A DNA stretch of 64,000 nucleotides from assembly GCF_019457515.1 (NCBI RefSeq), contig NZ_CP080421.1, positions 3,348,001-3,412,000 on the forward strand. The letters run 5' to 3'. This DNA comes from Shewanella mesophila. GTDB taxonomy: Bacteria; Pseudomonadota; Gammaproteobacteria; Enterobacterales; Shewanellaceae. The position numbers were made by a program, and so were the translations under genes. Below the pieces are notes generated by a model that saw only the letters and a program-made list of their open reading frames with translations, had not been told where the DNA came from and did not search any database. Shown piece after piece: positions 46,736 to 55,283 of this stretch (the stretch's first letter is position 1; each line of letters begins with the position of its first letter).

Positions 46736-47572
46736 ATGAAGTACCTTTTTTCCAGCCTCTGTATCATATTTTTCCTCACTTTAATAGATGCTAGAGCCGA
46801 CGAGCAGCTTGATGCAATAAAGACGGGCGAACTGCAGTTCACGCTCGCCTTAGGCTATGGCGGCATTGAAAATCCTAGAGCGACATCTGACAACATAACC
46901 ACCTATGTGTTACCCAGTTGGTCCTATTATGGTGAACGCTTCTATGTAGAGAACTTTACCTTAGGCTATAGCCTCTACGAATCTGACCGTTTTATTGTCG
47001 ATTTACAAACTCGGCTAAATGAAGATGGGATATTTTTCGAACTTGATGGTTGGAGCAATGTTTTTTTAAGCGATATTTTGGGCTATAAACCAAATAAGCA
47101 GCCACTATTTGGACCTGAGTTCCCCGAAATACCGATCGAACGACATATCTCCTACCTTGGAGGAGTTAATAGCTCATGGTTAACCCCTTATCTGGATATC
47201 AACTTAGGCTATTACCATGATATAAGCGGGGTTCATCAAGGCAATGAGATCCACTTAAAACTTAAAACAATCCAGCCTTTATCATGGGGAGCCCTTGCCT
47301 TCGAAGTGGGCGCAATAAGAAAAAGCAGCCAACTCATCAGATACTATTACCACTTTACCGAGGCAGAAGTTGGACGGCTGATACGTGAAAGTGCCCAATC
47401 TGCGTCTATCAATTACCATGCTAGCGGCGTCATCAACATCCCACTTTGGCAAGATATCAATTTTGTCGGCATTGTCACCTACACTTGGTTAGGCGATGAG
47501 ATAAGCGACAACCTGATGGTAGAAAAAGATGGCTACTTATCTGGGTTCGTTGGAGTAAGCTATGCCTTCTAG
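46736..47572 (+). CDS. MipA/OmpV family outer-membrane protein
   Basis: 278 residues. A signal peptide (ends near LIDARADE), then an alternating, aromatic-rich beta-barrel pattern ending in the outer-membrane C-terminal phenylalanine (GFVGVSYAF). The family signature GYGGIENP and VLPSWSYYGERFYVEN-type strands fit MipA/OmpV. MipA was described as a scaffold for murein enzymes; OmpV-type proteins are also adhesins and osmosensors. Here it is the first gene of an operon with a DUF3019 protein and a two-component system. The stop overlaps the next start. Confidence 0.85.
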   Translation: MKYLFSSLCIIFFLTLIDARADEQLDAIKTGELQFTLALGYGGIENPRATSDNITTYVLPSWSYYGERFYVENFTLGYSLYESDRFIVDLQTRLNEDGIFFELDGWSNVFLSDILGYKPNKQPLFGPEFPEIPIERHISYLGGVNSSWLTPYLDINLGYYHDISGVHQGNEIHLKLKTIQPLSWGALAFEVGAIRKSSQLIRYYYHFTEAEVGRLIRESAQSASINYHASGVINIPLWQDINFVGIVTYTWLGDEISDNLMVEKDGYLSGFVGVSYAF

Positions 47573-47957
47573 CGGGTCAACCTTGATGACAATGCTCCTA
47601 ATTTGGGTCTCAGTATTGAGCGTCGAAGTGAGAGCCGCGACGACAAAAGTCGAGATCAAACCCCAAACCTGTGCGGTGATCGAAGCTGGGACTCCTTGCC
47701 ATATGCAGCTCAAGATCAGCTATCATCTACTGGTGCTGGAGCAGACCTGTATCTGGATAGCCCTAAGAGAAAAACCTGAGCAATGCTTCGACAGCCTAAG
47801 CGTCAACCACTTATTTGACCTCTCACTAGTTGAAGATACTCAAGTATTTATAAAAGATCTCAATGATAAAGTGCTTGATGAAGTAACAATACAAGTTGCT
47901 ATCTATCAGCCAGCAAATACCCGAAGACGCAGAGGACTCAATTGGAACTTGCTATGA
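47562..47957 (+). CDS. DUF3019 periplasmic protein
   Basis: 131 residues. Short signal peptide, then an Ig-like beta domain with four conserved-looking cysteines (QTCAVIEAGTPC, LEQTCIWIA, PEQCFDS), probably two disulfides, and a basic tail (NTRRRRGLNW). This is the DUF3019 family, found in Shewanella-type operons with OmpV proteins and sensor kinases. It starts inside the mipA-like gene (47562 overlap) and ends overlapping the response regulator start as ATGA. An ATG at 47586 is an alternative start. It might act with the kinase as a periplasmic sensor, by position only. Confidence 0.75.
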   Translation: MPSSGSTLMTMLLIWVSVLSVEVRAATTKVEIKPQTCAVIEAGTPCHMQLKISYHLLVLEQTCIWIALREKPEQCFDSLSVNHLFDLSLVEDTQVFIKDLNDKVLDEVTIQVAIYQPANTRRRRGLNWNLL

Positions 47958-48655
47958 CGACGCCAAAGATATTGCTTATTGAGGACGATCTTGACCTAGC
48001 CGAACTCACGGTGCTTTATCTATCTCAACAGGGATTCGAATTAACCCATGTAGAATCTGCTGAAGAGGTATCTCAGTTGGAGCGGACTGAACACTTCGAT
48101 CTCATTATCTGCGATATCATGTTGCCAGGGCAGGACGGGTTTAGTCTATTCGAAGCGCTGGCACAGCGCTTTCAATGCGTGATCATCTTTATGACGGCGC
48201 TCGACGGCCAGCAAGAACAAATCAAGGGGCTCGAGTTGGGCGCGAGCGACTATATTGTCAAACCAGTAAATCCAGAGCTGTTAGTGGCGCGAATTAGGGC
48301 GAATCTCAGAAAGGGGCAAACTAACCCACAGTCCAAAACCCTTGCTATTCATGACTTTCATATCGACTTTACCAAACAGCAACTGTCAATAGCGGGTCGA
48401 CCACATAAAGTCACCACCCAAGAATTTAATCTACTGTGGATCTTCGCCCAACATCATGGTGAAATTTTAAGCCGCGAGTTTCTATTCGAGCAATATGTTG
48501 GTCGTCCCTACGATGGTCTAGATAGAGCTATCGACCTAAAGATCAGTCGATTACGTAAAAAAATAGAGGGCTATCAGATAGCAGGCTTAACCATCAAAAC
48601 CGTTCATGGGCAAGGCTATCTGTTCAACTATCAGCCACAACTATCGGACCGATAA
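47954..48655 (+). CDS. OmpR/PhoB-family response regulator
   Basis: 233 residues from ATG 47954, which overlaps the DUF3019 stop; a TTG four codons earlier is weaker. The receiver has E10-D11-D12, phosphoacceptor D54 (IICDIMLPGQDG), and the T/K positions (FMTALDG, YIVKPVNPE). The C-terminal winged helix has TTQEFNLLWIFAQHHGEILSREFLFEQYVG in parts and the recognition helix RAIDLKISRLRKKIEG, ending KTVHGQGYLF. It is the partner of the next gene (overlap TAATG). It most likely binds the two TGTA direct repeats upstream of mipA and the subtilase. Confidence 0.92.
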   Translation: MTTPKILLIEDDLDLAELTVLYLSQQGFELTHVESAEEVSQLERTEHFDLIICDIMLPGQDGFSLFEALAQRFQCVIIFMTALDGQQEQIKGLELGASDYIVKPVNPELLVARIRANLRKGQTNPQSKTLAIHDFHIDFTKQQLSIAGRPHKVTTQEFNLLWIFAQHHGEILSREFLFEQYVGRPYDGLDRAIDLKISRLRKKIEGYQIAGLTIKTVHGQGYLFNYQPQLSDR

Positions 48656-49863
48656 TGAAGTTTCAATTTTATCGCCTCTATGCTTTATTGATACTCAGCA
48701 GCGCACTGATCATTTGGTCATTTAGTGAAATTCATACCGCCATGCAACAAGGCAATGAGTCATATCAAATCGATGTCGATAACGTATTTAGTGGTCTAAT
48801 AGACGAACAGCAAGCCGTCACTATATCCCGTATCAGCGCAGACAACTTGGCCCTGCCAACAGATCTTAACGACCAGCTCAACCAAGGCAAAACCATCGCC
48901 CTAACCTTAAGTAATCGACAAACCTATTACTACCGACAAGGCAGTAGTACTGAAGAGGTGATCGCCTTTGGCCCTGTCATACATGCTTCGCGAGCGAGTG
49001 TGCCGAGGGAACTTATCATTTTCGCGTTATACGCTAGTCTCGGCTGCGTAGCACTCCTGCTTATATGGCCACTATTTCGCGATCTCTCGAAATTACAAAA
49101 AACCGCTATCGCCTTTGGCGCGCGGCCGAGAAAGATGCCTCAAGTCATCAACAAGCGCTCTGCAATCTATCCTCTCGCCAAGGTATATCATGAGGTAACG
49201 ATACAGATAGTCGATTTCCTGCAGATGCATAAAGAGCTATCTCGAACCATCTCCCACGAAGTCAGAACTCCGCTGGCGCGTATGCGTTTTGCCCTGCAAC
49301 TTAGCAAGGAGCAGTTGGATGAAAAATATTGGCAGAGGCTCAATGCCGATATCGACGAGATAGAGCAACTGGCCAGCAACTACCTCTCCTTTGCCAAGCT
49401 TGAACACAGAGAGACACAGCTGCAGAAAGTAGAAACTTCCCCCCAACAGTTTCTAAAACAACTACAAGATAAGTTTTCCCTTTATCAGCACAAAATCATC
49501 ATCAATTTCGATGCTAACAATTTTGCCACCTATATCGACACACAATCCATGACCATAGCCACTCAAAACCTGATCATGAACGCCCTCAGATTTGCTCGGA
49601 CCCAGATCAATGTCAGCTTTTATTGTGATGGCGAGCGTTGTGAAATTAAGGTTGAAGATGACGGACCGGGCTTCGAAGGCAAAGGAAAACAGTTGTTAGC
49701 CGCCTTCGCCAGAGACAAGGACCAATCCGACAGCTCCGGCTATGGCCTTGGACTATATATAGTGCGTAAGGTCGCCATCTGGCATCAAGGGGCATTGACA
49801 CTACAGCCATCCACTCACCTCGGTGGCGCATGTCTTTGTATCCGCTGGCGCAACCAAGATTAG
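48655..49863 (+). CDS. Sensor histidine kinase (RstB-like layout)
   Basis: 402 residues. TM1 (about 7-25), a short periplasmic domain (about 30-118), TM2 (about 122-143), a HAMP-like linker, HisKA with H201 (ISHEVRTPLARMRFALQL), and HATPase_c with the N-box (NLIMNALRFA), DDGPGFEG and SGYGLGLYIVRKVA. The small periplasmic loop suggests it senses the envelope directly or through DUF3019/MipA. Its stop overlaps the convergent chrA stop by four bases. Confidence 0.9.
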   Translation: MKFQFYRLYALLILSSALIIWSFSEIHTAMQQGNESYQIDVDNVFSGLIDEQQAVTISRISADNLALPTDLNDQLNQGKTIALTLSNRQTYYYRQGSSTEEVIAFGPVIHASRASVPRELIIFALYASLGCVALLLIWPLFRDLSKLQKTAIAFGARPRKMPQVINKRSAIYPLAKVYHEVTIQIVDFLQMHKELSRTISHEVRTPLARMRFALQLSKEQLDEKYWQRLNADIDEIEQLASNYLSFAKLEHRETQLQKVETSPQQFLKQLQDKFSLYQHKIIINFDANNFATYIDTQSMTIATQNLIMNALRFARTQINVSFYCDGERCEIKVEDDGPGFEGKGKQLLAAFARDKDQSDSSGYGLGLYIVRKVAIWHQGALTLQPSTHLGGACLCIRWRNQD

Positions 49864-51029
49864 CCCGTAAACCCGAGCGCTAGCCCCACAACAACATAGC
49901 CAAGCACCAACCATAAGATATTTAATCTAAAGCGTTTAGACAGCCACAAACCTAATATCACCAATAGAAGATCCACCAGCGAAAAGATTGCACTGGTAAT
50001 GACCGGCGTGATTAATGCGGCTAATAGCAGGCCGACCACCGCCGCGTTTATCCCAGCAATCGCGCCACGAAACTTTGCGCTAGCCATCAAGCCATGCCAA
50101 GACTTTAATGCGGAAAGCAGCAACAAGAATCCAGATAAAAATATCGCTAAGGTCGCGACTAGGGCACCTAAAATAGGGTTGTCTGCCCATGATTCGGCGC
50201 CAAGAAACGCCGCCAGAGTGAACATAGGGCCGGGAACGGCCTGTGCAAAGGCATACCCAGCTAGAAAGCGTTCGCTACTGATCTCTTGACCGACGCTCAT
50301 CTCGAGTAAAGGCAGCACCACATGCCCACCGCCAAATACTAAGGCGCCGGCATGATAGAACTGCGCGAAGAGCTGAACGGCTTTGACATCGATCGTTAGC
50401 CAAAACAGTGACAGCAAAAACAGTAGCGCAAATATGAACAGCCACCGAAAATCGATGGCCAGTGGCGGCAAAGCGGGTTGGCTAGCCCCTGACTCGAATG
50501 ACTTGGGAGACAAAAAATATGCGCCGATAACCGCCGCAACGAATAACAGTAAGAGTTGAGCCCAAAGCGATGCAAAGCCAAGGATAATCACGGCACCCAA
50601 GAGCATGATCAGCCGCGTCAAGGTTTGACGACAGAACAGTTTAAACATCCCGCTTACGGCATCGGCAACAATCACCACAGCCATCAGTTTTAAACCATGA
50701 AGTAAACCTTGGAACCAGCTGGCACCTAGCCAATTCGTGCTACTAACAGCGAGCATAGTCAAGAGAAGAAACGAAGGTAAGGTAAAACCAATAAAAGCCG
50801 CGAGGCCACCAGCAAGCCCACCTCTAAAATGCCCTATCGAAAATCCTACCTGACTAGAACTAGGACCTGGAAGCACTTGGCTTAAAGCGACAAAACTGGC
50901 ATAGGTATTGGCATCAAGCCAGTTTAACTCATCGACGAAACGCTTTTTGAAGTAACCGATATGGGCGGCTGGCCCACCGAAACTCATCAAGCCTAATAGA
51001 AAAAATTGCCAAAAAATCGCCAACACCAT
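49860..51029 (-). CDS. chrA: Chromate transporter ChrA
   Basis: 389 residues from ATG 51029 (AAGGA upstream; a GTG one codon earlier also possible). Two tandem CHR domains, with the motif GLMSFGGPAAHIGYF in the first half and VFGGGHVVLPLLE in the second, plus LPGPSSSQVGFSIG and AQAVPGPMFTLAAFLG. About ten membrane helices. ChrA exports chromate, probably by proton or sulfate-linked antiport. No chrB regulator is nearby. It converges on the histidine kinase gene. Confidence 0.9.
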   Translation of the reverse strand: MVLAIFWQFFLLGLMSFGGPAAHIGYFKKRFVDELNWLDANTYASFVALSQVLPGPSSSQVGFSIGHFRGGLAGGLAAFIGFTLPSFLLLTMLAVSSTNWLGASWFQGLLHGLKLMAVVIVADAVSGMFKLFCRQTLTRLIMLLGAVIILGFASLWAQLLLLFVAAVIGAYFLSPKSFESGASQPALPPLAIDFRWLFIFALLFLLSLFWLTIDVKAVQLFAQFYHAGALVFGGGHVVLPLLEMSVGQEISSERFLAGYAFAQAVPGPMFTLAAFLGAESWADNPILGALVATLAIFLSGFLLLLSALKSWHGLMASAKFRGAIAGINAAVVGLLLAALITPVITSAIFSLVDLLLVILGLWLSKRFRLNILWLVLGYVVVGLALGFTG

Positions 51030-51130
51030 CACATCCTTATATCGAATAGAGTCAATAGATTATGACAGATGAATGACAACTTAATGACAGACTTCACCAA
51101 AATAATCAGAGACATCAGGTCAGAGCAGGA

Positions 51131-52267
51131 CTAGAGTTCACGTTTCAACATGACGAGGACTTCGAAGTGATCCGTATGAGGAAACATATCAAAGAGTTGT
51201 ACCTTAGTTATCCTGTAACCCGTGATCTGCTTGAGATCTTTAGCCAAGGTCTTAGGGTTACAACTAGAATACAAAATAGCCTTAGGTGCAAATGCACTGA
51301 GAGAATGGCAAAGCGCCTCACCAATACCGCGCCTAGGAGGGTTAACGATAATCAGATCGGGTTTGTTCTGAGCGTCACTTCCACTAGCAAACTCGGTGGA
51401 ATCGAGGGCGGAAAACTGCACATTGTTAAGTCCCATCGCCTCTGCAGACATCTTAGCGCAAGCGATCGCTTCAGGTTCAATTTCAATACCTGTGAGTGAG
51501 ATTGACGGCGAAGCGCAGTGCAAGCCAAAACCACCCACACCACAAAACAGATCCCAAATTGCATCTGGCTTCAATTGCGCAGTCCATTCACGGGCAGTTT
51601 GATACAGCTTGGCAGCGACCTCTGGATGGGTCTGAAAAAAGCTCTTGGGACGAATATACAAAGGCACATCATTGAAGCACTCCTCTAAACGGGTTGCTTC
51701 GCTAAGAAATATCTCTTCATCCCCTTCCAGAATCGCCATATGTACAGGTTGCAGATTGACGGAAACGACTTTGATTTGAGGATAGTCGGCCAGTAATATC
51801 GGTAGTTCCCGCTCAATGCGTGCGATTGCACCTGTTGTTCGCAACACAAACCTGAGCATATATTCGCCGCGAACTTGACTGCGAGTCAGCAAGATAAACT
51901 TAAGTTCGCCCTTAGCTTTATAGACGCGATATGGCGGTATCCCCGCCTGCCTGACAAATCGTTCGAGTCGATGTAACAGTTGCTGCATCTCTAATGGATA
52001 AAGCGAGCAGTCGCACAAGCTAACAGGCTCACCACTTGGGCTCACCAAGCCTAAAATGGGTTGATGCGCAGCGCCAAGTACCACCATTTTAGCCTTATTT
52101 CGAAATCCACTATCGGGGCCTGAGATGGGTGGCAACCATTGTTCAACCGTTAACCCCGTAAGCAGTTCACTTAGCACAACTGATTTTGCCGCTAACTGTG
52201 CCGGTAACGGCGTCTCAATATTGCGACAAGATAGGCATTGCTTGGCATCGAAATAAGCACACTTCAC
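51131..52267 (-). CDS. rlmC: 23S rRNA (uracil-747-C5)-methyltransferase RlmC
   Basis: 378 residues from the GTG at 52267, which gives a start aligned with E. coli RlmC ([14 protein letters not shown]); a GTG 13 codons upstream is also open. N-terminal Fe-S cysteines ([19 protein letters not shown]), then the SAM-dependent methyltransferase domain with [22 protein letters not shown], and the catalytic cysteine in [14 protein letters not shown]. It methylates U747 of 23S rRNA. Expressed alone. Confidence 0.9.
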   Translation of the reverse strand: MKCAYFDAKQCLSCRNIETPLPAQLAAKSVVLSELLTGLTVEQWLPPISGPDSGFRNKAKMVVLGAAHQPILGLVSPSGEPVSLCDCSLYPLEMQQLLHRLERFVRQAGIPPYRVYKAKGELKFILLTRSQVRGEYMLRFVLRTTGAIARIERELPILLADYPQIKVVSVNLQPVHMAILEGDEEIFLSEATRLEECFNDVPLYIRPKSFFQTHPEVAAKLYQTAREWTAQLKPDAIWDLFCGVGGFGLHCASPSISLTGIEIEPEAIACAKMSAEAMGLNNVQFSALDSTEFASGSDAQNKPDLIIVNPPRRGIGEALCHSLSAFAPKAILYSSCNPKTLAKDLKQITGYRITKVQLFDMFPHTDHFEVLVMLKREL

Positions 52268-52387
52268 GAAAGTTTGACTCGCTGAACTTGATAAAAAAGG
52301 CGGCACACTTTAGCGCTTTTACGGTAAAAAATCATCTTATCACTGCGATTAATTAAGAGGCTCTTAGCCTGTTCCATAAGACAGTCC

Positions 52388-53557
52388 CTAATCCAATGGT
52401 AACGAATTGATGTCAGCTTTAATTGGTCTCGCCCCCAACTGCGCAGAGATCCAAGTGACAACTTCCTCTGCAGTATGGCGAAAGGTGGTTAATTTTCCAC
52501 CATAGATAGTCAACAGATGTGGATGACTATCTTGGCTGCTCATCAAAGTCTCTCTTGGCAGGTCAAATGTATCGCCACTTAATTTTGGCAGCACCCTAAT
52601 ACCGCAATAGCTAGCAACTATCTTTCTATCTAGTTGATTGCTATCGGCAAGATGCGGAAAATAGTAGCCAAAGATACCCAGTAAATAATCGGTCTCAGCT
52701 TGGGTGACTCCAGCATCTCCTATTGTATCGATTGGAGTTTCAGTGGTGCCAACCATCGTCTTACCATGCCAAGGGATGACAAACACCACGCGTTTGTCAT
52801 AAATTGACTCAAGGTACAAGATCCCTCTTGGCGGCGGGATATCGAGCACCAGATGACTGCCCTGCACTAACTCGATGTTGACCTTAGAGATTGCGGGGGA
52901 CACCAGATTTAGCGTTTGATTGACCCAAGGACCAGTAGCATTGATGACACATTTAGCGAAGATCTGCTTGGTTTGCTGCTGGTGTTGATAGGCTAAGATA
53001 CAGCCTTCGGCGTTGTGAGCGATTCGTTTAATATCGACGTTAGTCTCAATAGCTGCACCTAAGCCTTTTGCACTTTTCGCTACCGCTAAGGTTAAGGCAT
53101 GATCGTCTGTTTGAGCATCCCAATAGCGAAATACCGCGCGCAGCCCCTTGAGCTTTAATCCCAATGAAGGCCACTCTTTAGCGTCGACAGATTTAAATTG
53201 TCCCAAAGTATCAAATTCACTTAGCATTGCATAAAGACTTAACCCCGCACGTATTGCTAGCGGACCTCGCTTGCTTCCTTGATAAATAGGAATATAAAAA
53301 GGCACTGGCTTAACCAGAGTTGGTGCTAATGTTAATAACGCCTTACGCTGAGCCAAAGACTGGCGCACAAGACTAAGTTGCCCAGTCTCTAAATAACGTA
53401 AACCACCATGAATTAGCTTACTGGAGTTAGCAGAGGTTTTCTCTCCGATGCCATCTTTTTCTAATATGAGAACACGATAACCTGCAGCTTGCGCACTCTG
53501 AGCAATGCCAACGCCGGTAATACCGGCACCTATTATCACTACATCAACAGCGTCCAT
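52388..53557 (-). CDS. GlpD-like FAD-dependent glycerol-3-phosphate dehydrogenase family protein
   Basis: 389 residues. An N-terminal FAD-binding motif (VVIIGAGITGVGIAQ) and GlpD-type signatures (ANSSKLIHGGLRYLE, PFYIPIY, NATGPWVNQ, VIPWHGKTMVGTTETP, TIYGGKLTTFRHTAEE) are clear. It is about 110 residues shorter than GlpD (about 500) and lacks the C-terminal helical cap domain. It is probably a glycerol-3-phosphate or related alcohol oxidase/dehydrogenase at the inner membrane. It lies 35 bp behind the OhrR-like gene and is probably cotranscribed with it, which is unusual for glpD. Confidence 0.85.
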   Translation of the reverse strand: MDAVDVVIIGAGITGVGIAQSAQAAGYRVLILEKDGIGEKTSANSSKLIHGGLRYLETGQLSLVRQSLAQRKALLTLAPTLVKPVPFYIPIYQGSKRGPLAIRAGLSLYAMLSEFDTLGQFKSVDAKEWPSLGLKLKGLRAVFRYWDAQTDDHALTLAVAKSAKGLGAAIETNVDIKRIAHNAEGCILAYQHQQQTKQIFAKCVINATGPWVNQTLNLVSPAISKVNIELVQGSHLVLDIPPPRGILYLESIYDKRVVFVIPWHGKTMVGTTETPIDTIGDAGVTQAETDYLLGIFGYYFPHLADSNQLDRKIVASYCGIRVLPKLSGDTFDLPRETLMSSQDSHPHLLTIYGGKLTTFRHTAEEVVTWISAQLGARPIKADINSLPLD

Positions 53558-53591
53558 ACTGCGCCCTCTGGTTACACAATGAGTCGAAATA

Positions 53592-54056
53592 TCAGTTTTT
53601 GTCTGATTTATCAGCGTTATCTAGGTAGCGGTATGCCTTGTCACAAAGCTGCTTTAGCTGAGCAAACTCTTCAGGTTCACCACCTAATTTACAGCGCATC
53701 TGCAGTGGAACCTCCAAGGCTTGCTCCCTCAACGCAGCTCCTTTCTCTGTCAGGTGCAATACCCGAACTCTTTCGTCAAGTTCACTTCGACCTCGATTGA
53801 CTAATCCTTTCGCTTCGAGCCGTTTGAGCAAGGGAGTAAGCGTTCCTGAATCGAGATGCAGCTTCTCACCTAGGGTCTTCACACTGATCCCCTGATGCTG
53901 CCATAGCACTAACATGGCTAAATACTGAGAATAGGTTAAATCTAAACGCTCGAGTAAAGGTCGATAGGCACGAACCATAGCGTTTGCGGCACTATATAAA
54001 GAGAAACAGATCTGATTTTCCAATGAGAGTGGATCACTCTGATTATCCTGACTCAT
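53592..54056 (-). CDS. MarR-family regulator, OhrR-like
   Basis: 154 residues from the ATG at 54056; upstream in-frame codons look untranslated. A winged helix with dimer helices, the recognition region LDSGTLTPLLKRLEAKGLVNR and the wing GRSELDERVRVLHLTEKG. The peroxide-sensing cysteine of OhrR is present as C17 in ENQICFSLYSAANAM. OhrR represses organic hydroperoxide reductase (ohr), but no ohr gene is in the window; the downstream gene is GlpD-like. Confidence 0.83.
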   Translation of the reverse strand: MSQDNQSDPLSLENQICFSLYSAANAMVRAYRPLLERLDLTYSQYLAMLVLWQHQGISVKTLGEKLHLDSGTLTPLLKRLEAKGLVNRGRSELDERVRVLHLTEKGAALREQALEVPLQMRCKLGGEPEEFAQLKQLCDKAYRYLDNADKSDKN

Positions 54057-54367
54057 TTTGACTTTACCATTATTTAATTGCACACAACTTTTAGTCAGTT
54101 TACTGCAATGATGACACAAAGTGAAAATTTTATTTATAGAAATCTAAAGTCAATAAATTGTCATTTATACATAGACTTAATCAAATTACTACACAAAACC
54201 ATTAAGATAGTATCCGACTAGATTATGACGCCAGAAAAATAGCATCGCTTTGTCAGTACATTTGACCAGTAGCAGGCAAAAGCATGATTGATTTTCAGCC
54301 GAAAAAGGCCTAAATTGCGTCCGGCATTTAGATTTATACTTTATAAAACACATTGGAGGTGTTCACT
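54057..54367. other. Gap upstream of OhrR-like gene
   Basis: AT-rich divergent promoter region. No clear OhrR-type palindrome or other gene was recognised. Confidence 0.4.
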
Positions 54368-54802
54368 ATGAAGCTTCAGCTAATAGTGATTGTGTCATTT
54401 CTCTTCACCGTTCAAGCAAACGCTCATTGTCCACAAAACATTAATTTTGGCGATATTCCGTTTGAAAAAAATAGTTCATACTTTGCTAATAAACATACAA
54501 AGCAATTACAGCAGTTAATTGAAAAGACTCAGTCTGACAATGGCTACTTGTTGTTAGAGTTCCCAGTATACAAAGGCCAAACGGATAAGAAACTGAGACA
54601 GTATGATATGTGGTTAGCGAATCGCCGTATCGAGCGTGTTCGAAACTATTTATCACAATCTGACTATAACCACCCCATCGTCACTCGTATCCTCACCGCA
54701 AGTAGCACAGACTCACGCACATTAAGCATTCATTGGTGCCAACAGGAGCATCAGCAAACCATTGTCGCAGACGCAAACCAAACTCATCACAATCTTGAAT
54801 AG
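54368..54802 (+). CDS. Small periplasmic OmpA-like protein
   Basis: 144 residues from ATG 54368, behind GGAGG. A Sec signal peptide ends at VQANA. The rest has an OmpA/MotB C-terminal feel: IPFEKNSSYFANKHTKQLQQLIE in parts, and NRRIERVRNYL in place of the usual NxxLSxxRAxxVxxYL. There is no lipobox or barrel. It could bind peptidoglycan weakly, but the key Asp and Arg are not obvious, so function is uncertain. Confidence 0.6.
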   Translation: MKLQLIVIVSFLFTVQANAHCPQNINFGDIPFEKNSSYFANKHTKQLQQLIEKTQSDNGYLLLEFPVYKGQTDKKLRQYDMWLANRRIERVRNYLSQSDYNHPIVTRILTASSTDSRTLSIHWCQQEHQQTIVADANQTHHNLE

Positions 54803-55283
54803 TGTTAGCTTGCTCTGGCTGAGTCCACAAAATCGATATCTATTTATTTCTGAAGCCAAAAAGCGGTGCTAGTTAACACTTTGCGTACATTTCAAGATTT
54901 CCATAGCAAATCTAGAACATAAACTTAAACTCCCCTTTTTTGCACAGTAAACTGTTGCTAGGCCTGTTGAACTTTCAAGGTTGTTTCTGCAGCGAATTGT
55001 TGGGTATTCACACAAGACAGAAGCTTTGTAGTGTAGTTATTCTACATAATAAGCTGACAACGAAGTAGAAATGACCAACAAACGCTGCCCGAAGGATTCG
55101 GCGAAAACCATTTTACTCTTCGTTAAGTGAATTCTGCTTAGGTGATTAGGCTGCAATCCACTGCCTCGATTAAAGCGTTTTTGTCTCGAACAAAATTCAA
55201 CCAGCAAAGATCAACAGGTTCTAGAGGATTAATCCCTTTATCATCTTGCTCTTGATTTGGTAGACACTTCCCGGGGAGGGAAT
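54803..55283. other. Gap with inverted-repeat element
   Basis: No gene. An inverted repeat encloses about 100 bp: GCAGCGAATTGTTGGG at 54989-55004 and CCAACAAACGCTGC at 55075-55088, with a smaller TGTAG/CTACA hairpin inside. This is the form of a small non-coding repeat. Confidence 0.55.

Noticed and set aside
54120..54340. OhrR operator upstream of the MarR-type gene
   Set aside because: No palindrome of the expected type stood out; AT-rich repeats there look random.
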